Assembly (NCBI RefSeq): GCF_016863615.1
Contig: NZ_BOPF01000034.1
Span: forward strand, 62,001 to 126,000
Direction of reading: 5' to 3'
DNA length: 64,000 nt
Source of the DNA: Virgisporangium aliadipatigenens
GTDB lineage: Bacteria; Actinomycetota; Actinomycetes; Mycobacteriales; Micromonosporaceae
Shown here: piece after piece, positions 53,752 to 61,790 of the stretch
How positions within the stretch are numbered: the first letter of the stretch is position 1
Layout of the letters: each line of letters opens with the position of its first letter
The notes under the pieces: generated by a model
Databases searched by the model: none
Seen by the model: the letters and a program-made list of their open reading frames with translations, nothing else
Told to the model about the DNA's origin: nothing
Program-made: the position numbers and the translations under genes

Positions 53752-54324
53752 ATGGCCGGTAACAACGCCAAGGAGATCCGCGTCGCGGGCAACGGCCGCA
53801 TCCTCGTGGCCAAGCTCGGCAGCACCGCGCCCGCCGACACCACCGTCGCGTGGGACGCCGCGTGGAAGGACCTCGGCTACACCACCGTCGACGGCGTGAA
53901 GCTCGCCAAGAAGGACAAGATCGATCCGATCGACACCTGGCAGAGCGTGAGCGCGGCCCGGTTCGTCTACTCCGACCGCGATCTGACGCTGAAGTTCCAG
54001 CTGCTCCAGCTCAACGAGGACACGCTGCCGTTCTTCTTCGGCGGCGGGGCGGTCGCCGCCAACGGCACCACCGCCGGCAACTACAAGTACGAACTGGCCG
54101 GCGACCCGGCGTTCGACGAGCGGATGCTCGGGGTCGAGTTCGTCGACGGGACCGACGTGAAGTACCGGCTCGTCATCGCGCGGGGCCAGGTCACCGAGAC
54201 CGAGGAGCTGACGCTCACCCGCACCGCGCCGATCAAGCTGGGCGTCACCTTCACCGCGCTCGCCGTCGACTCGGCCGCGCCGCTGGTCACGTTCCTCATG
54301 AAGGACCCCGCCTACGCGGTCTGA
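53752..54324 (+). CDS. Major tail (tube) protein
   Basis: The 190-residue product (GNGRILVAKLGSTAPADTTVAWDAAWKDLGYTTVDGVKLAKKDK, FQLLQLNEDTLPFFFGG, AIKLGVTFTALAVD-type ending) is a typical actinophage major tail protein with a Hcp-like tube fold. It has a good ribosome site (GAGAAAGG). It would form the tube by stacking hexamers. A hairpin follows that could limit expression of later genes. Confidence 0.88.
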   Translation: MAGNNAKEIRVAGNGRILVAKLGSTAPADTTVAWDAAWKDLGYTTVDGVKLAKKDKIDPIDTWQSVSAARFVYSDRDLTLKFQLLQLNEDTLPFFFGGGAVAANGTTAGNYKYELAGDPAFDERMLGVEFVDGTDVKYRLVIARGQVTETEELTLTRTAPIKLGVTFTALAVDSAAPLVTFLMKDPAYAV

Positions 54325-54359
54325 CAGTGCCCCGCACGTCGGAGGCACTGCACATACGT

Positions 54360-54390
54360 GGGGCGCCGGGCCGGGAGGACCCGGTGCCCC
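54360..54390 (+). terminator. Hairpin between tube gene and chaperone gene
   Basis: GGGGCGCCGGG at 54360-54370 pairs with 54380-54390, with one G-T pair, over a 9-nt loop. It lies in the 106-bp gap, the largest within the operon. It could be a partial terminator keeping the tube protein more abundant than the minor proteins. Confidence 0.55.
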
Positions 54391-54430
54391 GCTTCCTCCC
54401 GCATCCTCCCGCACGAGGAGTGAGATCGAC

Positions 54431-54721
54431 ATGGGTACGTTCAACGTCAACGCCGCCCGCGCCCAGCGCCTGGAAACCCTGGGCCGGGAGTGGAAGTTCG
54501 AACTCGACGGGCAGACCTACACGCTGCCGACGGAGTTCCCGCGCCAGACCGCCAAGAAGATGCAGCAGCTGGAGAACGAGGACGTCGACGGGCTGCTCGA
54601 GCTGCTGCTCGGCCCCGAGCAGTTCGAACGCTTCGCCCAGCACGACGTGAGCGTGCAGGACGTCGCGGCGGTGCTCGACGCGTACGGCACCGAGACGGGG
54701 CTGACCCTGGGGGAAGGCTGA
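54431..54721 (+). CDS. Tail assembly chaperone, short form (G-like)
   Basis: The 96-residue product (FNVNAARAQRLETLGREWKFELDGQTYTLPTEFPRQTAKKMQQL, ENEDVDGLLELLLGPEQF) is the first part of an actinophage tail assembly chaperone. GAGGAG precedes the ATG. The slippery run GGGGGAA at 54709-54715 lies four codons before the end (counting the stop). A -1 shift there joins it to the frame ending at 55137. In lambda-type phages the short and long forms load the tape measure and recruit tube protein. Confidence 0.88.
   Translation: MGTFNVNAARAQRLETLGREWKFELDGQTYTLPTEFPRQTAKKMQQLENEDVDGLLELLLGPEQFERFAQHDVSVQDVAAVLDAYGTETGLTLGEG
54709..54715 (+). promoter_or_regulatory. Probable -1 ribosomal frameshift site GGGGGAA
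   Basis: In the zero frame the codons are CTG GGG GAA GGC TGA. Slipping back one base at the G run reads GGG then GGA AGG CTG AGC, entering the downstream frame. The G-run allows perfect P-site re-pairing; A-site re-pairing (GAA to GGA) is poor. Tail assembly chaperone genes commonly use a -1 shift at exactly this place. Confidence 0.75.
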
Positions 54722-55137
54722 GCCTCGGCGAGCTCGTCGAGGAGCACGCCGAGGCCCTGGAGGCCGACCTGCTGCGCCACTACGGCGTGGACCTGCTCGA
54801 CTGGCACCGCGGCACGCTGACCTCGCGCCGGCTGCGCGTTCTCGTGCAGCACCTGCCGGCCGACTCGTCGTTCGGCCGGGCGGTCAACGGGGAGGCGGCC
54901 GAGTGGGGCGTCACCGAGCACCTCCTGGCGGCGGTGGTGGATCAGTTGGCGGCGGCCAACTGGATGTTCGCCACCGTCAACCGGGACGAGGACGCCGAGG
55001 CGTTGCCGTATCCGGAACCGCTCGCCCGGCCGGGCCTCCCCGCCGGCGTGGAGCCCGGCTCGGCGGCCGGTCCGGAGGAGTCCACATCGGACGGTGCGTC
55101 GTCCGCTGAGATCGCCGCCTTCTTCGGCGCGCCGTGA
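54712..55137 (+). CDS. Tail assembly chaperone, frameshifted C-terminal part (T-like)
   Basis: The -1 frame reads GRLSLGELVEEHAEALEADLL, then RHYGVDLLDWHRGTLTSRRLRVLVQHLP and AAVVDQLAAANWMFATVNRDED, the standard C-terminal half of actinophage chaperone fusions. It has no own ribosome site and no start codon close to its beginning, so it is translated only as a fusion (54431-55137, about 235 residues). The Pro/Ser-rich end is variable in the family. Confidence 0.85.
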   Translation, partial: GRLSLGELVEEHAEALEADLLRHYGVDLLDWHRGTLTSRRLRVLVQHLPADSSFGRAVNGEAAEWGVTEHLLAAVVDQLAAANWMFATVNRDEDAEALPYPEPLARPGLPAGVEPGSAAGPEESTSDGASSAEIAAFFGAP

Positions 55138-55152
55138 GCTAGGAGGATCGCC

Positions 55153-56175
55153 GTGGCACCGGTCGACAAGGCCCAGTTCGACAACCTCGTGAGCGACCTG
55201 GCCAACGGGACCAAGAACTTCGCGGGCGTCGCGCAGTGGCGTGAGGCCGCGCAGGGCGCGATCAACCGGGTCGGCACGGTGGCCACCGAGCTGGCGACCC
55301 TGACCACGGAGGTCAACGCGCTCAAGGTGAAGGCCAACGCGATCAAGCAGTACGACGCCGACATGATCCAGTTCAAGGCGTACGTGCAGTGGTTCTCCGC
55401 GTCGCTGCAGGCCTTCAAGGCGGACCTGCAGGCGGTGACGGCCAGCGCCCAGCTGTTCAAGCTCGACTACAGCGTGGTGAAGTTCGACGAGAAAGGGCTG
55501 ACGATCTTCGGCCGGCCGGTCTTCGGCACGGACTGGGTCACCAACAACAAGCTGGCCAAGAGCACCGCCGACAAGGTCAACGACCTGGCCAAGAAGATCG
55601 ACGACCTGCGCCGCAGGCTGACCGGCAAACCCGCCCGCGACGACGTGACGGGGGCCAAGCCGGACGCCGCTGCCGCGGCGCTGGAGAAGCGGCTGCAGAA
55701 ACTGCAGACCGACATCGTCGGCGTCGGGGGAAAGATCGCGGAGCGGGACCTTCAGCTCGATGCGCTCAAGAAGACCTTCACGGCCCACAAGGGCGAGCTG
55801 AAGGACCACAACGAACTGGTGAAGAAGCACAACATCGACGTCAAGAAGCTGCTGTCCGAGGCGACGCAGGCCGGCGACAAGCTCGACAAGGCGAAGTCGG
55901 CGGTGAAAGAGGCGGAGCAGGCGACGAAGTCGGCGAAGAAGGCCGCGAAGGACGCCCAGGACGCGGTCACCGACCACGCGAGCAACACGACCAAACGCTT
56001 CCGCGCGCTCGACGATCGGGCCGGTAAGGCGGAAAAGGCCGCCGAGAAGGCGGAGAAGGCGGCGGCCAGGGCCACGAAGCAGGCCGGGGCGCTGGAGGAG
56101 AAGGCACGTGGCGCGACCGGCGCCATCAGGACCCTGTTGCAGCGCGTCGAAGACCTGAACAAGGCGTTCAAGTGA
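55153..56175 (+). CDS. Long coiled-coil protein between chaperone and tape measure
   Basis: The 340-residue product (GTG start, AGGAGG before it) is almost entirely helical: heptad-like segments at about 30-100 (INRVGTVATELATLTTEVNALKV) and 175-335 (LEKRLQKLQTDIVGVGGKIAERDLQLDALKK, then KAAEKAEKAAARATKQ). A small folded insert (FDEKGLTIFGRPVFGTDWV) lies near 113-131. I do not recognise a family. Its place suggests the first half of a split tape measure or a tail fibre component. Confidence 0.7.
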   Translation: MAPVDKAQFDNLVSDLANGTKNFAGVAQWREAAQGAINRVGTVATELATLTTEVNALKVKANAIKQYDADMIQFKAYVQWFSASLQAFKADLQAVTASAQLFKLDYSVVKFDEKGLTIFGRPVFGTDWVTNNKLAKSTADKVNDLAKKIDDLRRRLTGKPARDDVTGAKPDAAAAALEKRLQKLQTDIVGVGGKIAERDLQLDALKKTFTAHKGELKDHNELVKKHNIDVKKLLSEATQAGDKLDKAKSAVKEAEQATKSAKKAAKDAQDAVTDHASNTTKRFRALDDRAGKAEKAAEKAEKAAARATKQAGALEEKARGATGAIRTLLQRVEDLNKAFK

Positions 56176-56197
56176 GCCAGACGGCCAGACGGATGGA

Positions 56198-57337
56198 GTG
56201 TCCGTGAACGGGAACATCAACGCGGCCACCGCTTCGCTCGGGCGGCTGCGGACGGCTCTGACGCAGGCGGGCTCCGCCGCGAGCCGGCTGCGTACCTCGG
56301 TGCAGCAGGCCGGCACCGCCGCCACCCAGCTGCGCAACTCGGCGACCCAGTCGGCGACCGCGATCCAGGCGGCCGGCACGCGGGCGGCGGCGAGCGGCGG
56401 GCTGATGGGCCGCTTCAAGACCGGCCTGCAGGGCGTGACGACGGCGCAGAAGGGCCTGAACGCCGCCATGAAGGCCAACCTGCTGGGGATGATCATCGGG
56501 CTGGTGATGATGGTCGTCACGAAGCTCGTCGACATGGCGATGCAGTCCCAGAAGGTGCGCCAGATCGTGCAGACGGCGTTCCGGATCATCGGTCAGGTCG
56601 TCGGCGCGGTGATGGATTTCATCAAAAAGATCATCGGTGCGGTGTGGCCCTGGATCGAGGCCTACGTGCGCACCTACATCACCATCGTCATGACGGTCAT
56701 CCGCACCGTCATGAACGTCATCAGCACCGTCATCTCCGCCGTCTGGAACGGCATCAGCTGGTACTTCCGCACGGTCATGAACGTCATCACGACCATCATC
56801 ACCGGCGCGTGGAACGGCATCCGCAGCGCCGTCATGGCCGTGGTCAACTGGCTGGGCGACGCGCTGCAGGGCGCCTGGAACAGGATCACCGGCGCGCTGC
56901 GGGCCGCCTGGGACGGGCTGGCCGGCTTCGCGCGGGCGGCGTTCTCGGCGGTGCTGTCGGTCATCAAGGGACCGGTCAACGCGATCATCGGACTGGTCAA
57001 CTCGGTGATCCGCGGCCTGAACAGCATCAGCGTCACCATCCCCGACTGGGTGCCGCTGGTCGGCGGGAAGACGTTCGGCATCAACCTGCCGACCATCCCG
57101 ACCCTGGCGCAGGGCGGCATCGCACTGCCCACGGCCGGCGGCCGCCTGGTCAACGTCGCCGAGGCGGGGCAGGCGGAGGCGATCGTTCCGCTCAACCGGC
57201 TGCCGGACCTGCTGGACCTGCGGCCCCGCCGGGCGGCCGAGTCCGTCACGGTCAACATCCATCCCCGCGCCGGACAGTCCGAGTACGAGATCGGGCGCAT
57301 CGTCGCCCGCGAGCTTGCATGGGCGGCGAAGCGATGA
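56198..57337 (+). CDS. Short tape measure protein
   Basis: The 379-residue product (GTG 56198; GTG 56204 is possible) has an N-terminal helical region (LGRLRTALTQAGSAASRLRTSVQQAG), central hydrophobic helices (NLLGMIIGLVMMVVTKLVDMA, repeated WNGI.....VM units at 180-260) and the C-terminal LAQGGIALPTAGGRLVNVAEAG, AEAIVPLNRL of tape measure proteins. Most phage tape measures are 700 residues or more; at about 0.15 nm per residue this would set a tail of about 57 nm. Confidence 0.88.
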   Translation: MSVNGNINAATASLGRLRTALTQAGSAASRLRTSVQQAGTAATQLRNSATQSATAIQAAGTRAAASGGLMGRFKTGLQGVTTAQKGLNAAMKANLLGMIIGLVMMVVTKLVDMAMQSQKVRQIVQTAFRIIGQVVGAVMDFIKKIIGAVWPWIEAYVRTYITIVMTVIRTVMNVISTVISAVWNGISWYFRTVMNVITTIITGAWNGIRSAVMAVVNWLGDALQGAWNRITGALRAAWDGLAGFARAAFSAVLSVIKGPVNAIIGLVNSVIRGLNSISVTIPDWVPLVGGKTFGINLPTIPTLAQGGIALPTAGGRLVNVAEAGQAEAIVPLNRLPDLLDLRPRRAAESVTVNIHPRAGQSEYEIGRIVARELAWAAKR

Positions 57338-58200
57338 GAGAACCGGGCAGCGTGTTGCAGCAACCCGTCTTCGAGGTCGACGGCTGGGCCGGCAACACCG
57401 TGGACGACCTCGGTGTCGAGTGGTGGGTGACGAAGGAGGAGGGCTGGGCCGGCACGCCGCCGCTGCGACTGTCCCTTGTGGACCGTCCCGAACGCGACGG
57501 CTCGTTCGACTCGCCCTCCTATCGGGGCGCGCGGGTGGTGACGCTGGAGGGGAGCGCCGTCGCGCCGGACCGGATGACGAAGGAGCACGCGAAGGACCGG
57601 CTGGCGGCCGTGCTCAACGACGGCGGGCCGCTGCGCCCGCTGGTGGTGACCGAGCCGCACCTGACCCGGCGGCTGCTGGTGCGCCTGTCGGCGGAGACCA
57701 AGATCAGTGACCGCAAGAACGGCGTCTTCGACTTCTCGATCCAGGTGACCGCCCCGGACCCGGTGCGCTACAGCGCCGCGCTCAACCAGGCGACCTGTCC
57801 GCTGCCGACGTCGAGCGGCGGCGTGGCGTTCCCGCTGTCGTTCCCGCTCGACTTCGGCCAGGGTTCCTCCGGCGGCCGGCTGCAGCTGGACAACCGCGGG
57901 ACGGCGCCGGCGTGGCCGGTGTGGCGCATCGTGGGCCCCTGCGTCGAGCCGGTGATCGTCAATCCGGAGACCGGGGAGCAGTTGGCGTTCGGCATGGCGG
58001 TGCAGGGCGGCGAGGTGCTGGTGGTCGACACGGACGCGCGCACCGTGCTGTTGCAGGGGACGGCGTCGCGGCGTTCGTTCCTGCTGCCGGACTCGGAGTG
58101 GTTCCCGCTGCGGCCGGGCGCCAACCGGATCGGCTTCCGCGCCGCGCGCTTCGACGCCGACGCGCGCCTCACCGCCGAGTGGCGCGACGCCTGGACCTAG
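57334..58200 (+). CDS. Distal tail protein (Dit-like)
   Basis: The ATG overlaps the tape measure stop (ATGA), giving 288 residues. VTLEGSAVAPDRMTKEHAKDRLAAVLND, FDFSIQVTAPDPVRYS and LQLDNRGTAPAWPVWRIVGPCVEPVIVNPETGEQLAF are typical of siphophage distal tail proteins, which form the hub joining tube and tip. A perfect 17-bp inverted repeat begins directly after the stop. Confidence 0.85.
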   Translation: MREPGSVLQQPVFEVDGWAGNTVDDLGVEWWVTKEEGWAGTPPLRLSLVDRPERDGSFDSPSYRGARVVTLEGSAVAPDRMTKEHAKDRLAAVLNDGGPLRPLVVTEPHLTRRLLVRLSAETKISDRKNGVFDFSIQVTAPDPVRYSAALNQATCPLPTSSGGVAFPLSFPLDFGQGSSGGRLQLDNRGTAPAWPVWRIVGPCVEPVIVNPETGEQLAFGMAVQGGEVLVVDTDARTVLLQGTASRRSFLLPDSEWFPLRPGANRIGFRAARFDADARLTAEWRDAWT

Positions 58201-58268
58201 GTCGTGGGTCGGAGTGGCTGGCCGGCCTGCGGCGGACTCAGACCCGACCGACCACTCCGACCCACGAC
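58201..58268. repeat. Perfect 17-bp inverted repeat between tail hub and fibre genes
   Basis: GTCGTGGGTCGGAGTGG at 58201-58217 is repeated in inverted form at 58252-58268, spacer 34 bp, with smaller self-complementary pieces inside. It fills most of the 84-bp gap. It could be a terminator, a REP-like element or a recombination site next to the fibre genes. Confidence 0.8.
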
Positions 58269-58284
58269 GTGAAAGGAAATCTCG

Positions 58285-59310
58285 ATGGCAGAACGTGATT
58301 CCGGCTGGATCTCCGGCGGGGTGGTCGACGCGGAGGACGCCCGGCTCGCCACCGGCCTGCTCGCCGCGCCGGCCTCCGGCCCGCTCGCCAGCCGCACCGG
58401 CATCCGGCCCACCGCCGGGCATCCGGGGCGGGTAGAGGCGACGGCCACGGCGTCGAAGGACGTGACGGTGCGGCCGTTCCAGGCGGTGATCCAGGGGACG
58501 CGTGGCTCGTCGGCCGGCGCATACCTGGTGACGCTCGACGCGACGAAGACCGTGGACGTGCTGGGCGCCGCGCCGGCCGACGCCTCACAGCCGCGCCATG
58601 ACCTGCTCGTCGCGCGGCAGTTCGACCCGCAGTACGCGGACTCGCGCACCGGCATGGTGGTCGAACGGATCACCGGCGCGCCGTCCGTGAGCCCGCTCGA
58701 TCCCGCCGTCTCCGGTGACTACCTGCCGCTGGCCCGGATCCGGGTGCGCGCCGGTGCCACCACGGTCGTCGCGGGCGACATCACCGACCTGCGCCGCTAC
58801 ACCAGTGCGCTCGGCGGCGTCATGCTGGCCCGCGACGCCGGGGACCGCCCGGTCGACGCGTACATGGGGTTCTACATCCACCGGCTGGACACCAACCGGC
58901 TGGAGGTCTTCGACGGGGCGCAGTGGCGCTATCCGCTCGCCGACGACACGGGTTGGCAGACGCTGACGCCGGCCACGGACTGGGCGGCCGCGGGCGGCGC
59001 CAGCGCGGAGGAGAGCGCGTTCCGGGTGCGGCGCATCGGGTCCGTGGTGTATTTCCGGGCGGCCGCCGCGCGCCAGCGGGCCGCCGCGACGGGCGCCTCG
59101 GTCGTCTGCACCGTCCCGGCCGGGTTCCGTCCGGCGTGGGGTTACTGGTGGGTGACCGCGACGCGCTTCGGGATCCAGCGCAGCCAGCCGCAGTTCTTCG
59201 AGATGGGTGTGCGCCCGGACGGCACCGTCGTCGTGGCCCCTGACTCGGCGAACGCCCCGGTCGCGGTCGACGAGACGTTGTACCTCAGTGCCAGCTGGCC
59301 GATCGACTGA
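58285..59310 (+). CDS. Tail fibre/receptor-binding protein 1
   Basis: The 341-residue protein has an N-terminal part of about 200 residues (DSGWISGGVVDAEDARLATGL, TVRPFQAVIQGTRGSSAGAYLVTLDATKTVDVL, LPLARIRVRAGATTVVAGDITDLRRY) shared with the next gene. The C-terminal 130 residues (from about 210) are different and beta-rich, ending in a jelly-roll-like domain. Actinophage baseplate fibres have this form: a constant base and a variable binding tip. AAAGGAAA lies before the ATG. Confidence 0.82.
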   Translation: MAERDSGWISGGVVDAEDARLATGLLAAPASGPLASRTGIRPTAGHPGRVEATATASKDVTVRPFQAVIQGTRGSSAGAYLVTLDATKTVDVLGAAPADASQPRHDLLVARQFDPQYADSRTGMVVERITGAPSVSPLDPAVSGDYLPLARIRVRAGATTVVAGDITDLRRYTSALGGVMLARDAGDRPVDAYMGFYIHRLDTNRLEVFDGAQWRYPLADDTGWQTLTPATDWAAAGGASAEESAFRVRRIGSVVYFRAAAARQRAAATGASVVCTVPAGFRPAWGYWWVTATRFGIQRSQPQFFEMGVRPDGTVVVAPDSANAPVAVDETLYLSASWPID

Positions 59311-59324
59311 TGAGGAGATGACCC

Positions 59325-60383
59325 ATGGCCGAACGTGACTCCGGGTGGGTGTCGGGCGGTGTCCTCGACGCCGAGGACGCCCGGCTGGCGACCGCCGCGC
59401 TGGCCGCCCCCGGCACCGGACCGATCCAGGCCCGCACGGGCATCCGGCCGACCGCCGGCAACCCCGGACTGGTCCGCGCGACGAGCACGCCGTCGGGTTC
59501 CGTGACGGTCGAGCCCTTCCAGGCGGTTATCCAGGGAACGCGGTTCAGCGCGGCGGGCGCCTATCTCGCCACGCTCGACACCGTGAAGACCATCAACGTG
59601 CTGGCCGATCCGCCGCACGCGACCAATCCGCGCCGGGACTTCATCGTGGCGGTGCAGTCCGACGCCCAGTACGGCGACCAGGCGACCAAGCTGGAGATCC
59701 GACGGGTGCTCGGCACACCGGGCAACCCGCCCACCGATCCGGCGCTGCCGGCCGATCACGTCAAGCTGGCGGTGATCACCGTCCCGGCCGGCGCCACCAG
59801 CATCACCACCTCCAACATCCTCGACCTGCGCTCGTACACGACGGCGGCCGGCGGCGTCCTGCCCGTGGCCAACCGGGGTGCCCGCCCGTCGCCGGCGTAC
59901 CCGGGGCAGGTGGTGTACGTCCAGGACATCGCCACCACCGAGATATCCGACGGCGCGGCCTGGTACCCGGCGGCCCGCGGCGGCCTGGCGATCTACGGGC
60001 CGTCCGACGACGGGTGGCCGGTGTCGACGTCGATCTCCACACCGGTCAAGACGGTGATCAACAGGACCACCGCGGCGGCGGTGCCGTACCCGCGGCGGCT
60101 CCTCGTGACGGGACACACGATGATCACCTACGCGGCGCACAACGGCCGGTACGACCTGGCGATCGAGTACACCGGTGCCAGCGCGCCGGCGGCCATCGTG
60201 GTGATCCAGCCGGGTGCGTCGGACGGGTACAACTCGGCGACCGTCAGCGGGATCATCAACCAGCCGGCCAACACGCCGCTCACGATCGACCTGACCCTGC
60301 GCCGGGCCGGCGGCACCGGTGCCGTGTCGACGGGGCAGAGCGGGGCATACACCAGCACCAACGTGCTCGCGATCCCGGTGTAG
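59325..60383 (+). CDS. Tail fibre/receptor-binding protein 2
   Basis: The 352-residue protein is a paralogue of the previous one. Its first 30 residues (MAERDSGWVSGGVLDAEDAR...) are nearly identical and similarity runs to about residue 190. The C-terminus (from about 215: PSDDGWPVSTSISTPVKTVINRTTAAAVPYPRRLLVTGHTMITYAAHNGRYDLAIEY) is unrelated to that of fibre 1. Two tips on one tail would widen the target range. GAGGAG precedes the ATG. Confidence 0.82.
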   Translation: MAERDSGWVSGGVLDAEDARLATAALAAPGTGPIQARTGIRPTAGNPGLVRATSTPSGSVTVEPFQAVIQGTRFSAAGAYLATLDTVKTINVLADPPHATNPRRDFIVAVQSDAQYGDQATKLEIRRVLGTPGNPPTDPALPADHVKLAVITVPAGATSITTSNILDLRSYTTAAGGVLPVANRGARPSPAYPGQVVYVQDIATTEISDGAAWYPAARGGLAIYGPSDDGWPVSTSISTPVKTVINRTTAAAVPYPRRLLVTGHTMITYAAHNGRYDLAIEYTGASAPAAIVVIQPGASDGYNSATVSGIINQPANTPLTIDLTLRRAGGTGAVSTGQSGAYTSTNVLAIPV

Positions 60384-60392
60384 GGGTACGAC

Positions 60393-61556
60393 GTGCCGGG
60401 ATCCACGTTCGCCCGGTCGCGGGCGCGCTACTCGTACCTCGTCGCCGACCTGCGCACCGGTGTGGAGCTGGACGAACTGCCGCTGCACGGCGTCTCGTTC
60501 AGCACCGTACTCAACGACTCCGGTGAGTTCCGGGGCCAACTGGCCATCGGCGACCGGCGGATCGGCATCCGCGAACCGCAGCGGGTCACCGAGCCGGGCC
60601 GCACCGCCCTGTACGTCGCGCGCGACGGCGTGCTCGTGTGGGGCGGCATCATCTGGACCAGCAAGTACAGCTCGCCCGAACGGATCCTCGAGATCGGCGC
60701 CGCCGGTTTCCTGTCGTACTTCGACCGCCGCCGCGTTCTGCGACCGGACTACGACCCCGCCACGCACGACGTCGCGACGCTCCCACCGGTGCCGTTCACG
60801 AACATCGACCAGGCGGAGATCGCCCGGGCACTGGTGCGCGGCGCGCAGAGCCACCCGGGCGGCAACATCGGCATCCAGGTCGACCCGCCGCCGCCGGAGG
60901 GCACCCCGCCGCGGTGGCCCCGCACGTTGGAGTACCGCGGCTACGAGCTGAAGAGCGTCGGCGAGGCCCTGCGGGAGCTGGCGGCGCTCGACAACGGGCC
61001 GGACATCCTGATGGACGTGGCGTTCGGCGCGGACGGGCGGGCGGTGCGCCGGCTGCGGGTGGGCGAACCGCACCTGGGCCAGCCCGGCGCCCCGCACTTC
61101 TGGGAGTACGGCGCCAATCTGGTCTCCTACACCTGGCCGCAGGACGGCGCCTCGATGGCCAACCGGGTCTTCGCGCTCGGTTCGGGGAGCGAGGAGGGTC
61201 AGCTCATCGAGCCGGCGGTCGACGCGGCGCAGCTGTCGGCGGGCTTTCCGCTGACCGAGACCGAGGTGTCGTACGTGCACGTGGAGGACCGCGCCCTGCT
61301 CCGTTCGATCGCCACCGCCGAACTGTCCACAGTGGCCGATCCGGTGGTGCTGCCGGAGCTGGTGGTGCGCGCCGACCTCGAGCCCACGCTCGGTTCCTAC
61401 CAGGTGGGCGACCACGCGCAGGTGCTGGTGAAGGACGGGTTCTTCCCGGGCGGGCGGGAGTTCCGGGTGCGCATTCTCGGCATCGAGGTGTCTCCCGGCG
61501 ACGACGCCGGCGAGGAACTGGTCACGCTGACCGTCGCGCCGCTCCGGGAGGGATAG
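60393..61556 (+). CDS. Tail-tip (Tal-like) minor tail protein
   Basis: The 387-residue product (GTG start) has YSYLVADLRTGVELDELPLHGVSFSTVLNDSGEFRGQL, ARDGVLVWGGIIWTSKYSSPERILEIGAAGFLSYFDRR and a C-terminal YQVGDHAQVLVKDGFFPGGREFRVRILGIEVSPGDDAGEELVTLTVAPL. This is a common actinophage minor tail protein class related to the tail-tip hub (gp27/Tal-like). There is no peptidase or lysozyme domain. Confidence 0.82.
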   Translation: MPGSTFARSRARYSYLVADLRTGVELDELPLHGVSFSTVLNDSGEFRGQLAIGDRRIGIREPQRVTEPGRTALYVARDGVLVWGGIIWTSKYSSPERILEIGAAGFLSYFDRRRVLRPDYDPATHDVATLPPVPFTNIDQAEIARALVRGAQSHPGGNIGIQVDPPPPEGTPPRWPRTLEYRGYELKSVGEALRELAALDNGPDILMDVAFGADGRAVRRLRVGEPHLGQPGAPHFWEYGANLVSYTWPQDGASMANRVFALGSGSEEGQLIEPAVDAAQLSAGFPLTETEVSYVHVEDRALLRSIATAELSTVADPVVLPELVVRADLEPTLGSYQVGDHAQVLVKDGFFPGGREFRVRILGIEVSPGDDAGEELVTLTVAPLREG

Positions 61557-61558
61557 CC

Positions 61559-61783
61559 GTGTCGAAGGTGAACCGGGTCGACTCGTTGACGGCCGAACTG
61601 CGCGACATCAAGCGACGCCTGCACGCGCTGGAAACGGCGCTGGGCGCGGTCGCCGCGCGCGCCGCCCAGTCGACGGCCGCCGCCGACAACAAGGAAGCGG
61701 CCGCCGCCGACAGCAACGAAGCGGCCGCCGGCGAGGCCGAGGATGCGGACTCCGCGGAGGACGACGAACCGGAGCGGCCATAA
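61559..61783 (+). CDS. Small coiled-coil tail-operon protein
   Basis: The GTG at 61559, 2 nt after the previous stop, gives 74 residues. A coiled coil (VDSLTAELRDIKRRLHALETALGAV) is followed by an acidic Ala-rich tail with a repeat (TAAADNKEAAAADSNEAAAG). Similar short proteins end many actinophage tail operons. Function is unknown. Confidence 0.75.
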   Translation: MSKVNRVDSLTAELRDIKRRLHALETALGAVAARAAQSTAAADNKEAAAADSNEAAAGEAEDADSAEDDEPERP

Positions 61784-61790
61784 TTCCACT

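Noticed and set aside
53169-61783. Complete prophage or contractile injection system
   Set aside because: No integrase, capsid, portal, terminase or lysis genes are present, and there is no sheath, AAA ATPase or gp25-like baseplate protein as in contractile systems.
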